This document shows, piece by piece, positions 20,802 through 30,074 of a stretch of 64,000 nt of DNA (position 1 is the first letter of the stretch; each line of letters begins with the position of its first letter). The position numbers and the translations under genes were made by a program. The DNA comes from Gephyromycinifex aptenodytis (lineage in GTDB: Bacteria; Actinomycetota; Actinomycetes; Actinomycetales; Dermatophilaceae): the NCBI RefSeq assembly GCF_012277275.1, contig NZ_CP051155.1, positions 558,001 through 622,000 of the forward strand. Reading direction: 5' to 3'. The notes beneath the pieces are model-generated. The model was given only the letters and a program-made list of their open reading frames with translations. It searched no databases and was not told where the DNA came from.

Positions 20802-21057
20802 GCTGCTGAGTCTGCCTGCTCGGGCCCGACGGCGGCGTGGATGGGCGCATCCAGGCGGCGCAGGTCTGCGCGACCGCCACCACCTGCCCGCGGGCGATGC
20901 CCCCCCGGGGGGGTGAAATCAGCGCTCCGACCGGTCTGCTTTGCCGGGGATCGGCGTAGTCGCGCCGGGCTGTGTTGCCCGCGCTATACGCTCGCGACAC
21001 CGGCTGGCGTGGTAGCACACAGTCGGCCGAGCACTTATCGCCATCGCTGGAGGATCC
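20802..21057. other. Divergent intergenic region cobD / cobU
   Basis: Holds the 14-bp palindrome CCCCCCCGGGGGGG at 20900-20913 and must contain both promoters. A cobalamin riboswitch would be expected here, but no convincing B12-box or core helices were found on either strand. Confidence 0.5.
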
Positions 21058-21120
21058 ATGCGCACCGCCCTGCCTCACCCCGCCCGTCTTGTAACCCAGC
21101 ACATCGCGGCGATCTCATGA
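21058..21120 (+). CDS. Candidate 20-residue leader ORF coupled to cobU
   Basis: ATG at 21058 with a strong GGAGG ribosome site, 20 codons (starting MRTALPHP), and a TGA that overlaps the cobU ATG as ATGA. cobU itself has no Shine-Dalgarno, so translation of this small frame could deliver ribosomes to it. Peptide function is unknown and it may act only in coupling or control. It could also be chance. Confidence 0.42.
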   Translation: MRTALPHPARLVTQHIAAIS

Positions 21121-21692
21121 GCCGCATCCTGGTCCTGGGCGGCGTCCGCAGCGGCAAGAGCGAGCTGGCTGAGCAGCTCGTGGCCCACCGCGAGGGGGTC
21201 CGCTATATCGCCCCTGGACCGGTCCCGGACGAGCACGACACCGAGTGGGCCGCGCGGGTGGCCGCGCACCGTCTGCGTCGCCCGGCTTCCTGGACCACTC
21301 ACGAAACCGGCGATGTAGCCGGTGTGCTCAGGCAAGGTTCGACCCCTGCGTTGGTGGACTGTCTGGGTACCTGGCTGACCCGGGTCGTCGATGATGCCCA
21401 CGCCTGGGATGACCTTGCCGGCGCCGCCCGCGTGCTCGCCGAGGCTCGCGCGGACCTGGTGGCGGCGCTAGGGGAAACCGATGCATCGGTGGTGTTGGTC
21501 AGTAATGAGGTCGGTCTCGGCGTTGTTCCCTCCAGCGCCTCCGGCAGGTTCTTCCGCGACGAACTCGGCCGCACCAACCGGGCGGTCGCCGATGCCTGCG
21601 ATGAGGTGTTGCTCGTCGTGGCCGGGCGCGTGCTCGACCTGACGGCATGCCCGAGTATCGAGGCCGCTGCGCGCGCCCGAGCCCTGACGTGA
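21117..21692 (+). CDS. cobU: Adenosylcobinamide kinase / GTP guanylyltransferase
   Basis: Phosphorylates adenosylcobinamide and transfers GMP to give AdoCbi-GDP. 191 aa. P-loop GGVRSGKS at residues 8-15, the catalytic His region AARVAAHRLRRP, VDCLGTWLTR and VSNEVGLGVVPSSASGRFFRDELG are intact. The frame is open far upstream, but homology begins at MSRILVL. That ATG lacks a ribosome site and overlaps a small upstream ORF. The stop overlaps the cobS GTG by 4 bp. Confidence 0.94.
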   Translation: MSRILVLGGVRSGKSELAEQLVAHREGVRYIAPGPVPDEHDTEWAARVAAHRLRRPASWTTHETGDVAGVLRQGSTPALVDCLGTWLTRVVDDAHAWDDLAGAARVLAEARADLVAALGETDASVVLVSNEVGLGVVPSSASGRFFRDELGRTNRAVADACDEVLLVVAGRVLDLTACPSIEAAARARALT

Positions 21693-22477
21693 GCGCGCCG
21701 GCCCCGGTGCTGCTGGATGCCTGGCGCCTCGCCGCCGGGATGCTCAGCGCCGTCCCCGTCACTCCCCCCTCCCGGGTCGACACCCGGGTCGCCGGCGCAG
21801 CGATGCTGCTGGCGCCCATCGGGGCCTGGCCAGTCGTGCTCTGGTGGCTGGGCTGGGGAGCGTTCTCCCTGCTCATCGGCGCTCCCGCGCTCCTGTCTGG
21901 GGCGATCGCCGTCACGGGCGTGGTGTTGGCCACCCGCGCAATGCATCTCGACGGCCTGGCCGACGTCGCTGATGCGCTGTCGGCCAGTTACGACCGCGAA
22001 CGGGCGCTACAGGTCATGAAGACCGGTGACGTCGGGCCCAGCGGCGCAGCCGGGATCGCCATCGTGCTTGGTCTGCAGGTGAGCGGTGCTTCCTACCTGG
22101 CCGGGTCGTGGCACGGCATCGTGCTCGGCGCGCTAGCGTTGCTCAGTTCGCGCTGGATTCTGTCCCTGGGCACCGCGCGCGGTATTCCCAGTGCGCGGCC
22201 GACAGGATTGGGCGCCACCTTTGCAGGCTCGGTACATCCGGGTGCGCCCGTGCTGAGCGGGATGGCGTTGGGTCTGCTCGGCGGGTTCGCGCTATCAATC
22301 ACGGGCGGGGTGTGGTGGCAGGCGCCGATCATCGTATGCACCGCAGCTGTGGCTACTGCACTGCTGGTGCGTCGCTGCGTGCAACGCTTCGGGGGCATCA
22401 CCGGGGACGTCCTGGGGGCGGGTATCGAGATCAGCGCCGCCAGCGCGCTGGTGATGGCGGCGCTGCTGGTGGCCTGA
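21689..22477 (+). CDS. cobS: Cobalamin synthase (adenosylcobinamide-GDP ribazoletransferase)
   Basis: Joins AdoCbi-GDP to alpha-ribazole(-phosphate), the last assembly step, in the membrane. 262 aa from the GTG overlapping the cobU stop; an upstream ATG at 21647 would put 45 bases inside cobU and is less likely. Typical features: LDGLADVADAL with Asp-rich metal site, MKTGDVGPSGAAGIAI, five or more hydrophobic helices, and GGITGDVLGAGIEI near the C-terminus. No cobT was found in the window. Confidence 0.94.
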   Translation: MSAPAPVLLDAWRLAAGMLSAVPVTPPSRVDTRVAGAAMLLAPIGAWPVVLWWLGWGAFSLLIGAPALLSGAIAVTGVVLATRAMHLDGLADVADALSASYDRERALQVMKTGDVGPSGAAGIAIVLGLQVSGASYLAGSWHGIVLGALALLSSRWILSLGTARGIPSARPTGLGATFAGSVHPGAPVLSGMALGLLGGFALSITGGVWWQAPIIVCTAAVATALLVRRCVQRFGGITGDVLGAGIEISAASALVMAALLVA

Positions 22478-22479
22478 AT

Positions 22480-23229
22480 TCACCCGCCAAGCAGGGCAAG
22501 GCTGCCGCGGATCAGCGCTGAAGCGCCACCGAGCAGGGCCAGGGTGACGGCGAGCTTGCCGGCCACCGCTACAGGGACGACGCGCGCCAACCGACCCCCG
22601 ACCCAGGAGCCCACCACCACGAGGATCACGATCGCCGGCGGCGTCCACCAGGGCGGCAGTTGCGAAGAAGGCACCGATCCGAGCACCGTCTTCAGCAGCA
22701 CCGACAACGCGCCCATCGTCATAAACACCGGCTGCATCGTCGCGGCGAAAGTTTCCTGCGGCCAACGGCGCAGCCGCGAATAGATGACCATCGCAGGGGC
22801 TGCCACACCAGCCGTGGTGTTGAGCAGCCCGCCGATGAGCCCGGCCAGGGCGGTCGCCCCTGCGCCCTCGATGTGGGGCAGATCCCGGACGGCGACCGTA
22901 GTGGCCACCGCCAGCAGGACGACCCCGCCGACGACGACCTGCAGCCAGGGCAGTGCCAGTTCCCGCACGATCAAGGCGCCGGGAACCGCACCCACCGCCG
23001 CGGCGAGGCAGAGGCGCCGGCAGGTCGCCCAATCGACGTCATGGCGAACCGCCAGCATGATGAGAAACCCTGAGACGGTCGTGGTGGCGTTGGTGACGAG
23101 CACCCCTGGGCCTGGGCCGATCAGCAGCGACAGAATCGGGGCCACCACCAGCCCCACCCCGGTTCCGGACAGCCGCTGCAGCACCGCACCGAGCAGTACC
23201 GCGCAACCGGCCACGAACCACAGCTCCAT
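22480..23229 (-). CDS. TauE/SafE-family membrane permease
   Basis: 249 aa with about eight hydrophobic helices. Two related halves are visible (GTGVGLVVAPILSLLIGPGPGVLVTN and LAGLIGGLLNTTAGVAAPAMVIY), the pattern of the TauE/SafE family (PF01925) that exports sulfite, sulfoacetate or other small anions. The substrate is not predictable here. Convergent with cobS at a distance of 2 bp and preceded by a long hairpin in its leader. GAGGGGA ribosome site before ATG. Confidence 0.86.
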   Translation of the reverse strand: MELWFVAGCAVLLGAVLQRLSGTGVGLVVAPILSLLIGPGPGVLVTNATTTVSGFLIMLAVRHDVDWATCRRLCLAAAVGAVPGALIVRELALPWLQVVVGGVVLLAVATTVAVRDLPHIEGAGATALAGLIGGLLNTTAGVAAPAMVIYSRLRRWPQETFAATMQPVFMTMGALSVLLKTVLGSVPSSQLPPWWTPPAIVILVVVGSWVGGRLARVVPVAVAGKLAVTLALLGGASALIRGSLALLGG

Positions 23230-23275
23230 GCGGTGATCCCCTCACCTGTCGAGGTTGATGTGTCGGGCGCGCACA

Positions 23276-23314
23276 GCGCCGCCGGCGGCCTGTGCGACAG
23301 GCTACCGGCGGCGC
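23276..23314 (-). terminator. Long hairpin between gcvT and the TauE/SafE gene
   Basis: Outer 10-bp arms GCGCCGCCGG/CCGGCGGCGC (23276-23285, 23305-23314) and inner 6-bp arms GCCTGT/ACAGGC around a 3-nt loop, separated by a 2x2 internal mismatch. Likely the gcvT terminator. It lies only 46 nt before the permease start, so it could instead act in that leader. Confidence 0.7.
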
Positions 23315-23400
23315 CGAGGTAGAGGTCATTCAGTTCTTGAGCGTCTCGGGATGGCGCGGGCTCGGGCACGTATCGGGCCCATGCATCGCGCCGGTCCGGC

Positions 23401-24510
23401 TCAGTCGTGCACGCCGGCCTCGACGAAGGGTGGCTTGGTGACCGTGGCGACGACCTCGCGGCCGCGCACGTCGATGACCACCGCGTCCCCTTCGGTGACG
23501 CCGCGATCCAGCAGCGCCAGGGCGATGCCGGTGCGCAGGGTCGGCGACATCGTCCCCGAGGTCACCACTCCGATCTCGTTGCCGTCGTTGTCCTTCACGA
23601 CGCAGTCCTTGCGCGGGATCCCCCGCCCTTGAACCAGCAGCCCCCACGACAGTCGGCAACTCTTCTCGGCCCGCTGCGCGCTCAGGACTTCCTTGCCCCA
23701 GAACGCGTCCTTCTTCCAACCCACAGCCCAACCGGCCCGCGCCATGTTGGGGGTGATGTCCATGGACAGTTCGTGGCCGTGCAGGGCGTAACCCATTTCG
23801 GTGCGCAGCGTGTCACGGGCGCCGAGTCCACACGGCAGGCCGTCATAGGGCTTCATGGCCTCGACCAGGGCGTCCCACAGCGCAGCAGCGTCCTCCCAGC
23901 GCGGGACCAGCTCGTAGCCCTTCTCACCGGTATAACCGGTACGGCACACCGTCAGCGGGGCGCCGTTCCACTCGGTGGAGTCGAAGGACATGTACTCGTG
24001 CCCGGTGGGAAGTCCCAGAGCCTGCAGGACCTCATCCGAGCGCGGCCCCTGCACCGCGATGACTGCGTATTCGTGGTGCTGGTCCACCAGTTCCAGCCCC
24101 TCCGGGAGCTGTTCGCGCATCCGACGCACCACCTCGGTGGTGTTCGCCGCGTTCGGGATGAGGAATACCTCGTCTTCGCTCTTGATGTACTGGATGAGGT
24201 CGTCGACGACCCCACCGGTGCTCTCGTCGCAGCACATCGTGTACTGCGCCTTGGGCGGAACGATCTTTCGCAGGTCGTTGGTGAAGCACGAGTTCACGAA
24301 ATCCACCGCACCCGGTCCGCGCACGACGGCCTTGCCCAGGTGGGAGACGTCGAAGATACCGACGCCTTCGCGTACCGCGGCATGTTCCTTGAGCACCCCG
24401 CCACCGGGATACTCGATCGGCATCAACCAGCCGCCGAAGTCGGCCATCTTGGCGCCCAACGCGACGTGACGCTCGTGCAAAGGAGAAGTAAGGAGCTCGG
24501 GCTCAGTCAT
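23401..24510 (-). CDS. gcvT: Aminomethyltransferase (glycine cleavage T protein)
   Basis: Releases ammonia from aminomethyl-lipoyl H protein and forms 5,10-methylene-tetrahydrofolate. 369 aa from ATG MTEPELL; a TTG seven codons earlier is possible, but TACGGT lies six bases before this ATG, suggesting a leaderless start. Conserved [60 protein letters not shown] and [10 protein letters not shown] are present. gcvH and gcvP are elsewhere. No glycine riboswitch was seen in the short upstream gap. Confidence 0.95.
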   Translation of the reverse strand: MTEPELLTSPLHERHVALGAKMADFGGWLMPIEYPGGGVLKEHAAVREGVGIFDVSHLGKAVVRGPGAVDFVNSCFTNDLRKIVPPKAQYTMCCDESTGGVVDDLIQYIKSEDEVFLIPNAANTTEVVRRMREQLPEGLELVDQHHEYAVIAVQGPRSDEVLQALGLPTGHEYMSFDSTEWNGAPLTVCRTGYTGEKGYELVPRWEDAAALWDALVEAMKPYDGLPCGLGARDTLRTEMGYALHGHELSMDITPNMARAGWAVGWKKDAFWGKEVLSAQRAEKSCRLSWGLLVQGRGIPRKDCVVKDNDGNEIGVVTSGTMSPTLRTGIALALLDRGVTEGDAVVIDVRGREVVATVTKPPFVEAGVHD

Positions 24511-24516
24511 ATCGCC

Positions 24517-24522
24517 ACCGTA
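24517..24522 (-). promoter_or_regulatory. Putative -10 element of gcvT (leaderless)
   Basis: TACGGT on the minus strand, 6 nt before the gcvT ATG. It helps choose that start over an upstream TTG. No clear -35 hexamer. Confidence 0.35.
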
Positions 24523-24630
24523 GCCCGCCAATGCGTCGTTATTCTCGGAGTTGCGGTGAGTCGCGCAACCGCGTCTTCATGACGGCGCCTCTGACCGCAA
24601 GACCCGACCTCCCACAGAGAGAAGGACCTC

Positions 24631-26154
24631 GTGACCACCCTGGCCCTGGCCAACACCACGCCCGCCGATGCGCAGGCCGACGCCCTCGTCATCTTCAGCG
24701 GCAAAGGCTCCGGCAAGAAGGGTGCGGCGGCCCCGATCATCCTTGCGGGTACCGAAGAGCTGCCCAAAGCAGCCACCCAGCACATCCTCACCGCGCTGAG
24801 CGCCTTCGGCGCCACCGGCAAGGCCGACGAAGTCATCAAGCTGCACGCCGTCCCCAAGATCACAGCCGCCACCGTGCTCGTCGCCGGTTCGGGCGCTCAG
24901 GCCGGTGAAGAGCCGACGCTGGAGTCGATCCGCCGCGCCAGTGGCGCTGCAGTCCGGGCGCTCAACGGCACCCAGCGGGTGGCCATCGTGCCGCCGAGAC
25001 TGGACGAGGACACCGTGGGCGCGGTCTCCTCCGGCGCCTGCCTGGGCTCCTACCATTTCGACCAGCACCGCAGCGCCGCCGCCCGCAAGGACGCCAAGGC
25101 TCCGGTCGGGCGCGTTGACATCATCGTGGGCAAGGCAGGCAACAAGCGGCTCACCGCCGCTGCCGCCAATGCCGAGGTCATCGCCCGCCAGCAGAACTGG
25201 GCCCGCGACCTGGTCAACCTCGCCCCGAACGAGCTGTACCCGCAGAGCTTCGCCGAAGCCGTCAAGAAGCGCGCCCCCCGCGGCGTGAAGATCTCCGTGC
25301 TGGATGAGGCGGCGCTGGCCGAGGGCGGCTTCGGAGGCATCATCGGCGTCGGGCAGGGTAGCGCCCGTCCCCCGCGCATCGTGACGATGTCCTACGAGCC
25401 CAGCAAGGCCAAGACGCATCTGGCGCTGGTCGGCAAGGGCATCACCTTCGACTCCGGCGGCCTGTGCATCAAGCCCGGCGGCAGCATGGTGACGATGAAG
25501 TGCGACATGGGCGGCGCCGCCGCCGTGGCCGCAGCAGTCCTTGCCGTGGCCGAGTTGGGCCTACCGGTGGCAGTCACCGGCTACCTGTGCCTGGCCGAGA
25601 ACATGCCCAGCGCCAACGCCCAACGCCCCGGCGATGTCGTGACGATGCGCAACGGCATGACGGTCGAGATCATCAACACCGACGCCGAGGGCCGCATGGT
25701 GCTGGGCGACGGCATCAGCCTGGCCGCCGAGTCCGGCCCCGACGCCATCGTGGACGTGGCCACCCTGACCGGTGCTGCCATCGTGGCTCTGGGTAACCGC
25801 ACTGCGGCCGTGATGGCCAACGACGACGAGTTGCAGGGTTCGCTGACCAGTGCCGCTGCAGTGGCCGGTGAGTCGGTCTGGCCGATGCCGATCACCGAAG
25901 AAACCCGGGCCGGCATGGATTCGGTGGTGGCCGACATCAAGCACACCGGGGAACCGGTGGGTGGCTCGATGGTCGCGGCGGCCTTCCTGCGCGAGTTCGC
26001 CAAGAAGGGCCAAGAGGGTGAGCCCATCTCCTGGGGTCACATCGACATCGCGGGACCGGCCTACAACGACGGGAGCGCGTTCGGGTACACGCCCAAGGGC
26101 GGAACCGGCTTCTCGGTCGCTACCCTCGTCGAATTCGCTCGCGGCTACTGCTGA
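24631..26154 (+). CDS. pepA: Leucyl aminopeptidase, M17 family
   Basis: Two-metal cytosolic aminopeptidase removing N-terminal residues from peptides. 507 aa: a less conserved N-terminal domain (about 1-170) and the catalytic domain with VGKGITFDSGGLCIKP, MKCDMGGAAAV and the M17 signature NTDAEGRM at 349-356 (Met in place of the usual Leu). GTG start with GAGAAGGA ribosome site. Ends at a strong hairpin. Divergent from gcvT, the same order as in mycobacterial genomes as far as remembered. Confidence 0.96.
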   Translation: MTTLALANTTPADAQADALVIFSGKGSGKKGAAAPIILAGTEELPKAATQHILTALSAFGATGKADEVIKLHAVPKITAATVLVAGSGAQAGEEPTLESIRRASGAAVRALNGTQRVAIVPPRLDEDTVGAVSSGACLGSYHFDQHRSAAARKDAKAPVGRVDIIVGKAGNKRLTAAAANAEVIARQQNWARDLVNLAPNELYPQSFAEAVKKRAPRGVKISVLDEAALAEGGFGGIIGVGQGSARPPRIVTMSYEPSKAKTHLALVGKGITFDSGGLCIKPGGSMVTMKCDMGGAAAVAAAVLAVAELGLPVAVTGYLCLAENMPSANAQRPGDVVTMRNGMTVEIINTDAEGRMVLGDGISLAAESGPDAIVDVATLTGAAIVALGNRTAAVMANDDELQGSLTSAAAVAGESVWPMPITEETRAGMDSVVADIKHTGEPVGGSMVAAAFLREFAKKGQEGEPISWGHIDIAGPAYNDGSAFGYTPKGGTGFSVATLVEFARGYC

Positions 26155-26167
26155 TCCAGGCCTTCAT

Positions 26168-26210
26168 CGCGCCCGCCACCTGCCGATAAGGTGCACAGGT
26201 GGCGGGCGCG
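26168..26210 (+). terminator. Terminator after pepA, 15-bp perfect stem
   Basis: CGCGCCCGCCACCTG (26168-26182) and its exact complement (26196-26210) around a 13-nt loop, 13 bp after the pepA stop. Confidence 0.88.
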
Positions 26211-26318
26211 AGGCGCCTGCGCCGGGGCGTCGCTGGTCGGCGCCTTCCCCTTCCAGCGCGCGAACCCGCGCACCAACGACGCGGCGTCGTGCACGGCCCG
26301 CAGGAGGTCACCCAGGCC

Positions 26319-28373
26319 GTGAGTATGTCCGCGCCCACCGCTTCCGGCCGTCGGGGTGCACGCCCGCGTCGGCTGGACGCCTTGGATGGGCTGCGCACGA
26401 TCGCGGTGCTGCTGGTCGTTGCATTCCACGTCAGCCTCCCGGGCCTGAGCGGCGGCTACCTGGGCGTGGACGTCTTCTTCGTCCTGTCCGGTTTCCTCAT
26501 CACCTCATTGCTGCTGCGCGAAGTAAATGAGCACGGACGGATCGACCTCGGGCGGTTCTGGACCAGGCGACTGCTGCGGCTGATGCCGGCGTCACTGCTG
26601 GTCATCACCTCGGTGATGCTGTGGGGGTTGTTCGTTGCCGAGCCCTACCGGCGCCCCTCTCTGGGGGCAGATGCGCTGTGGTCGCTGCTGTATGTCGGGA
26701 ACTGGCGCTTCATCTCCTCCTCGGGGTACTTCGCCGACGATGGCACGAGTTCTCCGCTGCTGCATGTGTGGTCCTTGGCCGTGGAGGAGCAGTTCTACCT
26801 GGTCTGGCCGCTGCTGTTGACCCTGGTGGCGGCGGTGGTCCTGCGGACCCGCGCGCACATCATCGACGCGAGCACCGGCACCGCTCGGCCGTTGGACTCC
26901 TCGGAGCGCTTCGAAGCGCACGCGAGGCGACGCCGCCGGATGGCTTCGGCAACCCTAATCCTGGCCCTGGCGCTCGCGGCCCTTTCGGTCTTTCTGCTCT
27001 CCTGGTGGTTCGAACCCACCTCACCGGATCGTGCCTACATGGGCACCGACTCCAAGATTTTCGAGCCGCTGTTGGGCGCGGCAGCGGCGGCCCTGATGAT
27101 CCGGCCACGGTGGCGCGCACAGGTGGGGCGGCATGCCCAGCTACTGATGGTGGCAGGGTTGGCGGGCGTCGTGGCCGGGGTGGTCTTTCTCGGCGGGCCG
27201 CATCCGTTCTATTTCAGCGGCGGCGCGTTGCTGTTCTCGATCTGCACTGTGGTGCTGGTGATGGCCACGACGCTCGCCGACCGCCGCCACGGCCTGAGCC
27301 TGTTCCTCGGTTCGACCCCGATGGCCTATCTGGGCCGCATCTCCTATGGGATCTACTTGTGGCATTGGCCGCTGGCGGTCTGGATCGTCGACGGCCACGG
27401 TTTCTCCCCCCGCCGGGCGGCCTTGGCGGTGGCGTTGACGATCGCTCTGGCTGCGCTGTCCTATCACCTGGTGGAGACCCCGATCCGCACCGGTCGGCTG
27501 GCGCGGGTGCGCCCGCTGCGGGTGGTACCCATCGGGGCGAGCGCGCTGGCGGTCTGCCTCGGGGTCTGCGCCACGCTGGGCGGCACTCCCCTGGCAGCAG
27601 TTGTCCCCGCCTCCGCCGCCGCCAACCGGGGCGACGCCTCCACGGTGGTGCTCGTCGGGGACAGTGTCATTCGGCGGTTGATGCCTGCTATCTCACCCGC
27701 CGGCGAAAGGCGTGGCCTGACCGTACTGGGCGCTGCCCGCGGCGGTTGCCCCGCCTTGGGGGTGGTCGCCCTGGACGGCCAAGGCACACCGATCGCTGAA
27801 GGCCGCTGCGGCCGAGTGGTCCCCAGCGAGCAGGAGCGCGTGGTCAAGGAGTCCAACCCGGGCCTGGTCATCTGGTGGTCGCGCTATGAACTAGCGGATC
27901 GGTTGGGGCCGAACGGAGCCCGCTTGCGGGCCGGCAGCCCGGCGTTCTGGGCGGCCCAGCGCGCGGACCTGGCTACCGCCATCGCGCGACTGACCGCCAA
28001 TGGCGCGCACTTGGTGTTCGTCGAAACCGACCGGGTCGGCACCGGCTTGGCTTCTCGGTGCACCCCGACCTCGTGCGATCCCTTCCTGCTGCGGCTGCGA
28101 GATGAGAACGAGCTGCGCGAAAAGTGGAACCGCATCCTGCGAGAGAACGCAGCGGCCAACCCTAGGGTCTCGGTGATCACCATGGACGATGTGTATTGCC
28201 GCGACGAGGAGAACCCGTGCGATGACCGCCTCCCCGTCAGCCAGGGCGACCAGCGCCCCGCCCCCGACGGCTCCGGAGTGGCTCGCCCCGACGGCTCGCA
28301 CTTCTCGCAGGCCGCGATGCCGGCGGTGGCTGAGGCCCTGCTGGAGCGTGCGCTGGCATCGCAACCGCACTGA
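26319..28373 (+). CDS. Acyltransferase-3 / SGNH fusion (OafA-like O-acyltransferase)
   Basis: Membrane O-acyltransferase likely acetylating a cell-surface glycan. 684 aa from the GTG preceded by AGGAGG; homology starts at RRLDALDGLRTIAVLLVVAFHV. About ten helices form the acyltransferase-3 domain, with GYLGVDVFFVLSGFLIT, RRLLRLMPA, SLAVEEQFYLVWPLLL and YLGRISYGIYLWHWPL. Extracytoplasmic SGNH domain: catalytic Ser449 in VLVGDSVIRR, Asp658 and His661 in RPDGSHFS. Same architecture as Salmonella OafA and many surface polysaccharide acetylases. Substrate unknown; stands alone between pepA and lpdA. Confidence 0.9.
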   Translation: MSMSAPTASGRRGARPRRLDALDGLRTIAVLLVVAFHVSLPGLSGGYLGVDVFFVLSGFLITSLLLREVNEHGRIDLGRFWTRRLLRLMPASLLVITSVMLWGLFVAEPYRRPSLGADALWSLLYVGNWRFISSSGYFADDGTSSPLLHVWSLAVEEQFYLVWPLLLTLVAAVVLRTRAHIIDASTGTARPLDSSERFEAHARRRRRMASATLILALALAALSVFLLSWWFEPTSPDRAYMGTDSKIFEPLLGAAAAALMIRPRWRAQVGRHAQLLMVAGLAGVVAGVVFLGGPHPFYFSGGALLFSICTVVLVMATTLADRRHGLSLFLGSTPMAYLGRISYGIYLWHWPLAVWIVDGHGFSPRRAALAVALTIALAALSYHLVETPIRTGRLARVRPLRVVPIGASALAVCLGVCATLGGTPLAAVVPASAAANRGDASTVVLVGDSVIRRLMPAISPAGERRGLTVLGAARGGCPALGVVALDGQGTPIAEGRCGRVVPSEQERVVKESNPGLVIWWSRYELADRLGPNGARLRAGSPAFWAAQRADLATAIARLTANGAHLVFVETDRVGTGLASRCTPTSCDPFLLRLRDENELREKWNRILRENAAANPRVSVITMDDVYCRDEENPCDDRLPVSQGDQRPAPDGSGVARPDGSHFSQAAMPAVAEALLERALASQPH

Positions 28374-28634
28374 ACAAGGATCAGTTCCTTCGGTAGGTGC
28401 CGCCGGTGGCCGCGCGACGGGTTCTCGACGCTGACCCGGCGACACCCGTCCGGCTCTGGTGGGCACCCGGTTGGGCAGCGGCTGCTGAGACGCGCCGCAT
28501 CCGCTGGAGGACAAGCGGCAGCGGCCCCGGTCTGACAGGATGACTGCTGTTGCCCGGCACCCCCGTGATCCGGTGGCGCTGTGCTCAGCACGCCGGGCCC
28601 TGACCGGTCGTGCACCACGCGAAGGAGCGTTTCG

Positions 28635-30014
28635 ATGACTGCTGCAAACCAGGCCCCGTACGACATCGTCATTTTGGGGGGCGGCAGCGGCGGTTATGCG
28701 TGCGCGCTTCGGGCCAGTGAGCTCGGCCTGAACGTGGCGCTGATTGAAAAGGATCTGCTCGGCGGTACCTGCCTGCACCGCGGCTGCATCCCCACGAAGG
28801 CGATGCTGCACGCCGCCGAAGTGGCCGACAACGTTCGCGATAGCGAGAAGTTCGGCGTGCGCGCCAACCTCGACGCGGTCGACATGAGCGGGGTTCACAC
28901 CTTCAAAGACGGCGTCGTCTCCCGGCTGCACAAGGGGCTGCAAGGCCTGGTCAAGCACGCCAACGTCACCTACATCGAGGGTGCCGGCAAGGTCGTCGCA
29001 CCGGACACCATCGAGGTTGACGGGCGCCCAATCGTCGGGAAAAACCTTGTTCTGGCCACCGGTTCGTACGCCAAGTCGCTGCCCGGACTCGAGATCGGCG
29101 GACGGATCGTCACCAGCGAGCAGGCACTGCGTCTGGAGAGCGTTCCCGAGCGCGTCATTGTCCTGGGCGGTGGGGTGATCGGCGTGGAGTTCGCTTCCAT
29201 CTACCGCTCCTTCGGTGCCCAGGTGAGCATCGTCGAGGCGCTGCCGCGTCTGGTGGCCGCAGAGGATGAGGCGATCTCCAAGGCTCTCACCCGCGCCTTC
29301 AAGAAACGCAAGATCACCGTCAAGACCGGAGCGCGCTTCGCCAGCGCGAGCCAGAACGACTCCGAGGTCACCCTCACGCTGGAGTCCGGGGATGAACTCA
29401 GCGCCGACCTGCTCCTGGTCGCGGTCGGGCGCGGTCCGGTCACCGAGGGCCTGGGCTATGACCAGATCGGCCTGAACATGGAGCGCGGCTTCGTCCTGGC
29501 CGACGAGCGCTGCCGCACGAACGTGCCGGGTGTGCGTGCAGTGGGTGACATCGTCCCCGGATTGCAGTTGGCACACCGCGGTTTCGCGCAAGGCATCTTC
29601 GTGGCCGAAGACATCGCCGGGTTGGACCCCACCCCGATCGATGAGTCGGGAATCCCGCGAGTCACCTACTGCGACCCCGAGATCGCCTCCGTCGGGCTGA
29701 CCGAGGAGAAGGCCAAAGAGGTACACAATGAGGTCGAGGCCTACGAGTACAACCTTGGTGGCAACGGCAAGAGCCAGATTCTTGCCACTGCCGGTTTCGT
29801 CAAGGTAGTCCGCGTGAAGGATGGCCCGGTCGTCGGCATCCACATGGTTGGAGCCCGCATGGGGGAGCAGGTCGGCGAGGCGCAGCTCATCGTCGGGTGG
29901 GAAGCCCTACCTGAAGAAGTGGCTGCTCTGGTCCACGCTCACCCCACCCAAAACGAGTCACTTGGCGAGGCACACATGGCCCTCGCAGGAAAGCCATTGC
30001 ACGCCCACTCCTGA
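28635..30014 (+). CDS. lpdA: Dihydrolipoyl dehydrogenase (E3)
   Basis: Reoxidises dihydrolipoyl groups of 2-oxoacid dehydrogenase complexes and the glycine cleavage H protein with FAD and NAD+. 459 aa from ATG with GAAGGAG site. N-terminal GGGSGGY FAD motif, redox disulfide Cys46/Cys51 in GGTCLHRGCIPTK, second Rossmann motif VLGGGVIGVEFAS, VGDIVPG, and the C-terminal dimer-interface His/Glu in HAHPTQNESLGE. Followed 60 bp later by sucB, so probably co-expressed. Confidence 0.97.
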   Translation: MTAANQAPYDIVILGGGSGGYACALRASELGLNVALIEKDLLGGTCLHRGCIPTKAMLHAAEVADNVRDSEKFGVRANLDAVDMSGVHTFKDGVVSRLHKGLQGLVKHANVTYIEGAGKVVAPDTIEVDGRPIVGKNLVLATGSYAKSLPGLEIGGRIVTSEQALRLESVPERVIVLGGGVIGVEFASIYRSFGAQVSIVEALPRLVAAEDEAISKALTRAFKKRKITVKTGARFASASQNDSEVTLTLESGDELSADLLLVAVGRGPVTEGLGYDQIGLNMERGFVLADERCRTNVPGVRAVGDIVPGLQLAHRGFAQGIFVAEDIAGLDPTPIDESGIPRVTYCDPEIASVGLTEEKAKEVHNEVEAYEYNLGGNGKSQILATAGFVKVVRVKDGPVVGIHMVGARMGEQVGEAQLIVGWEALPEEVAALVHAHPTQNESLGEAHMALAGKPLHAHS

Positions 30015-30074
30015 GCGCGCCCGCGGACTCTTCTAGACTCGCTGTCAACACCGCACACCGAGGAGACACCAGAT

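Noticed and set aside
24511-24630. Glycine riboswitch before gcvT
   Set aside because: The divergent gap is only 120 bp and shows none of the conserved glycine aptamer core.
26990-27030. tRNA-like GGTTCGAACCC string
   Set aside because: It lies within the acyltransferase coding region and no cloverleaf can be drawn around it.
27891-29843. 650-codon minus-strand frame
   Set aside because: Antisense to the acyltransferase and lpdA genes; no domain and no ribosome site.
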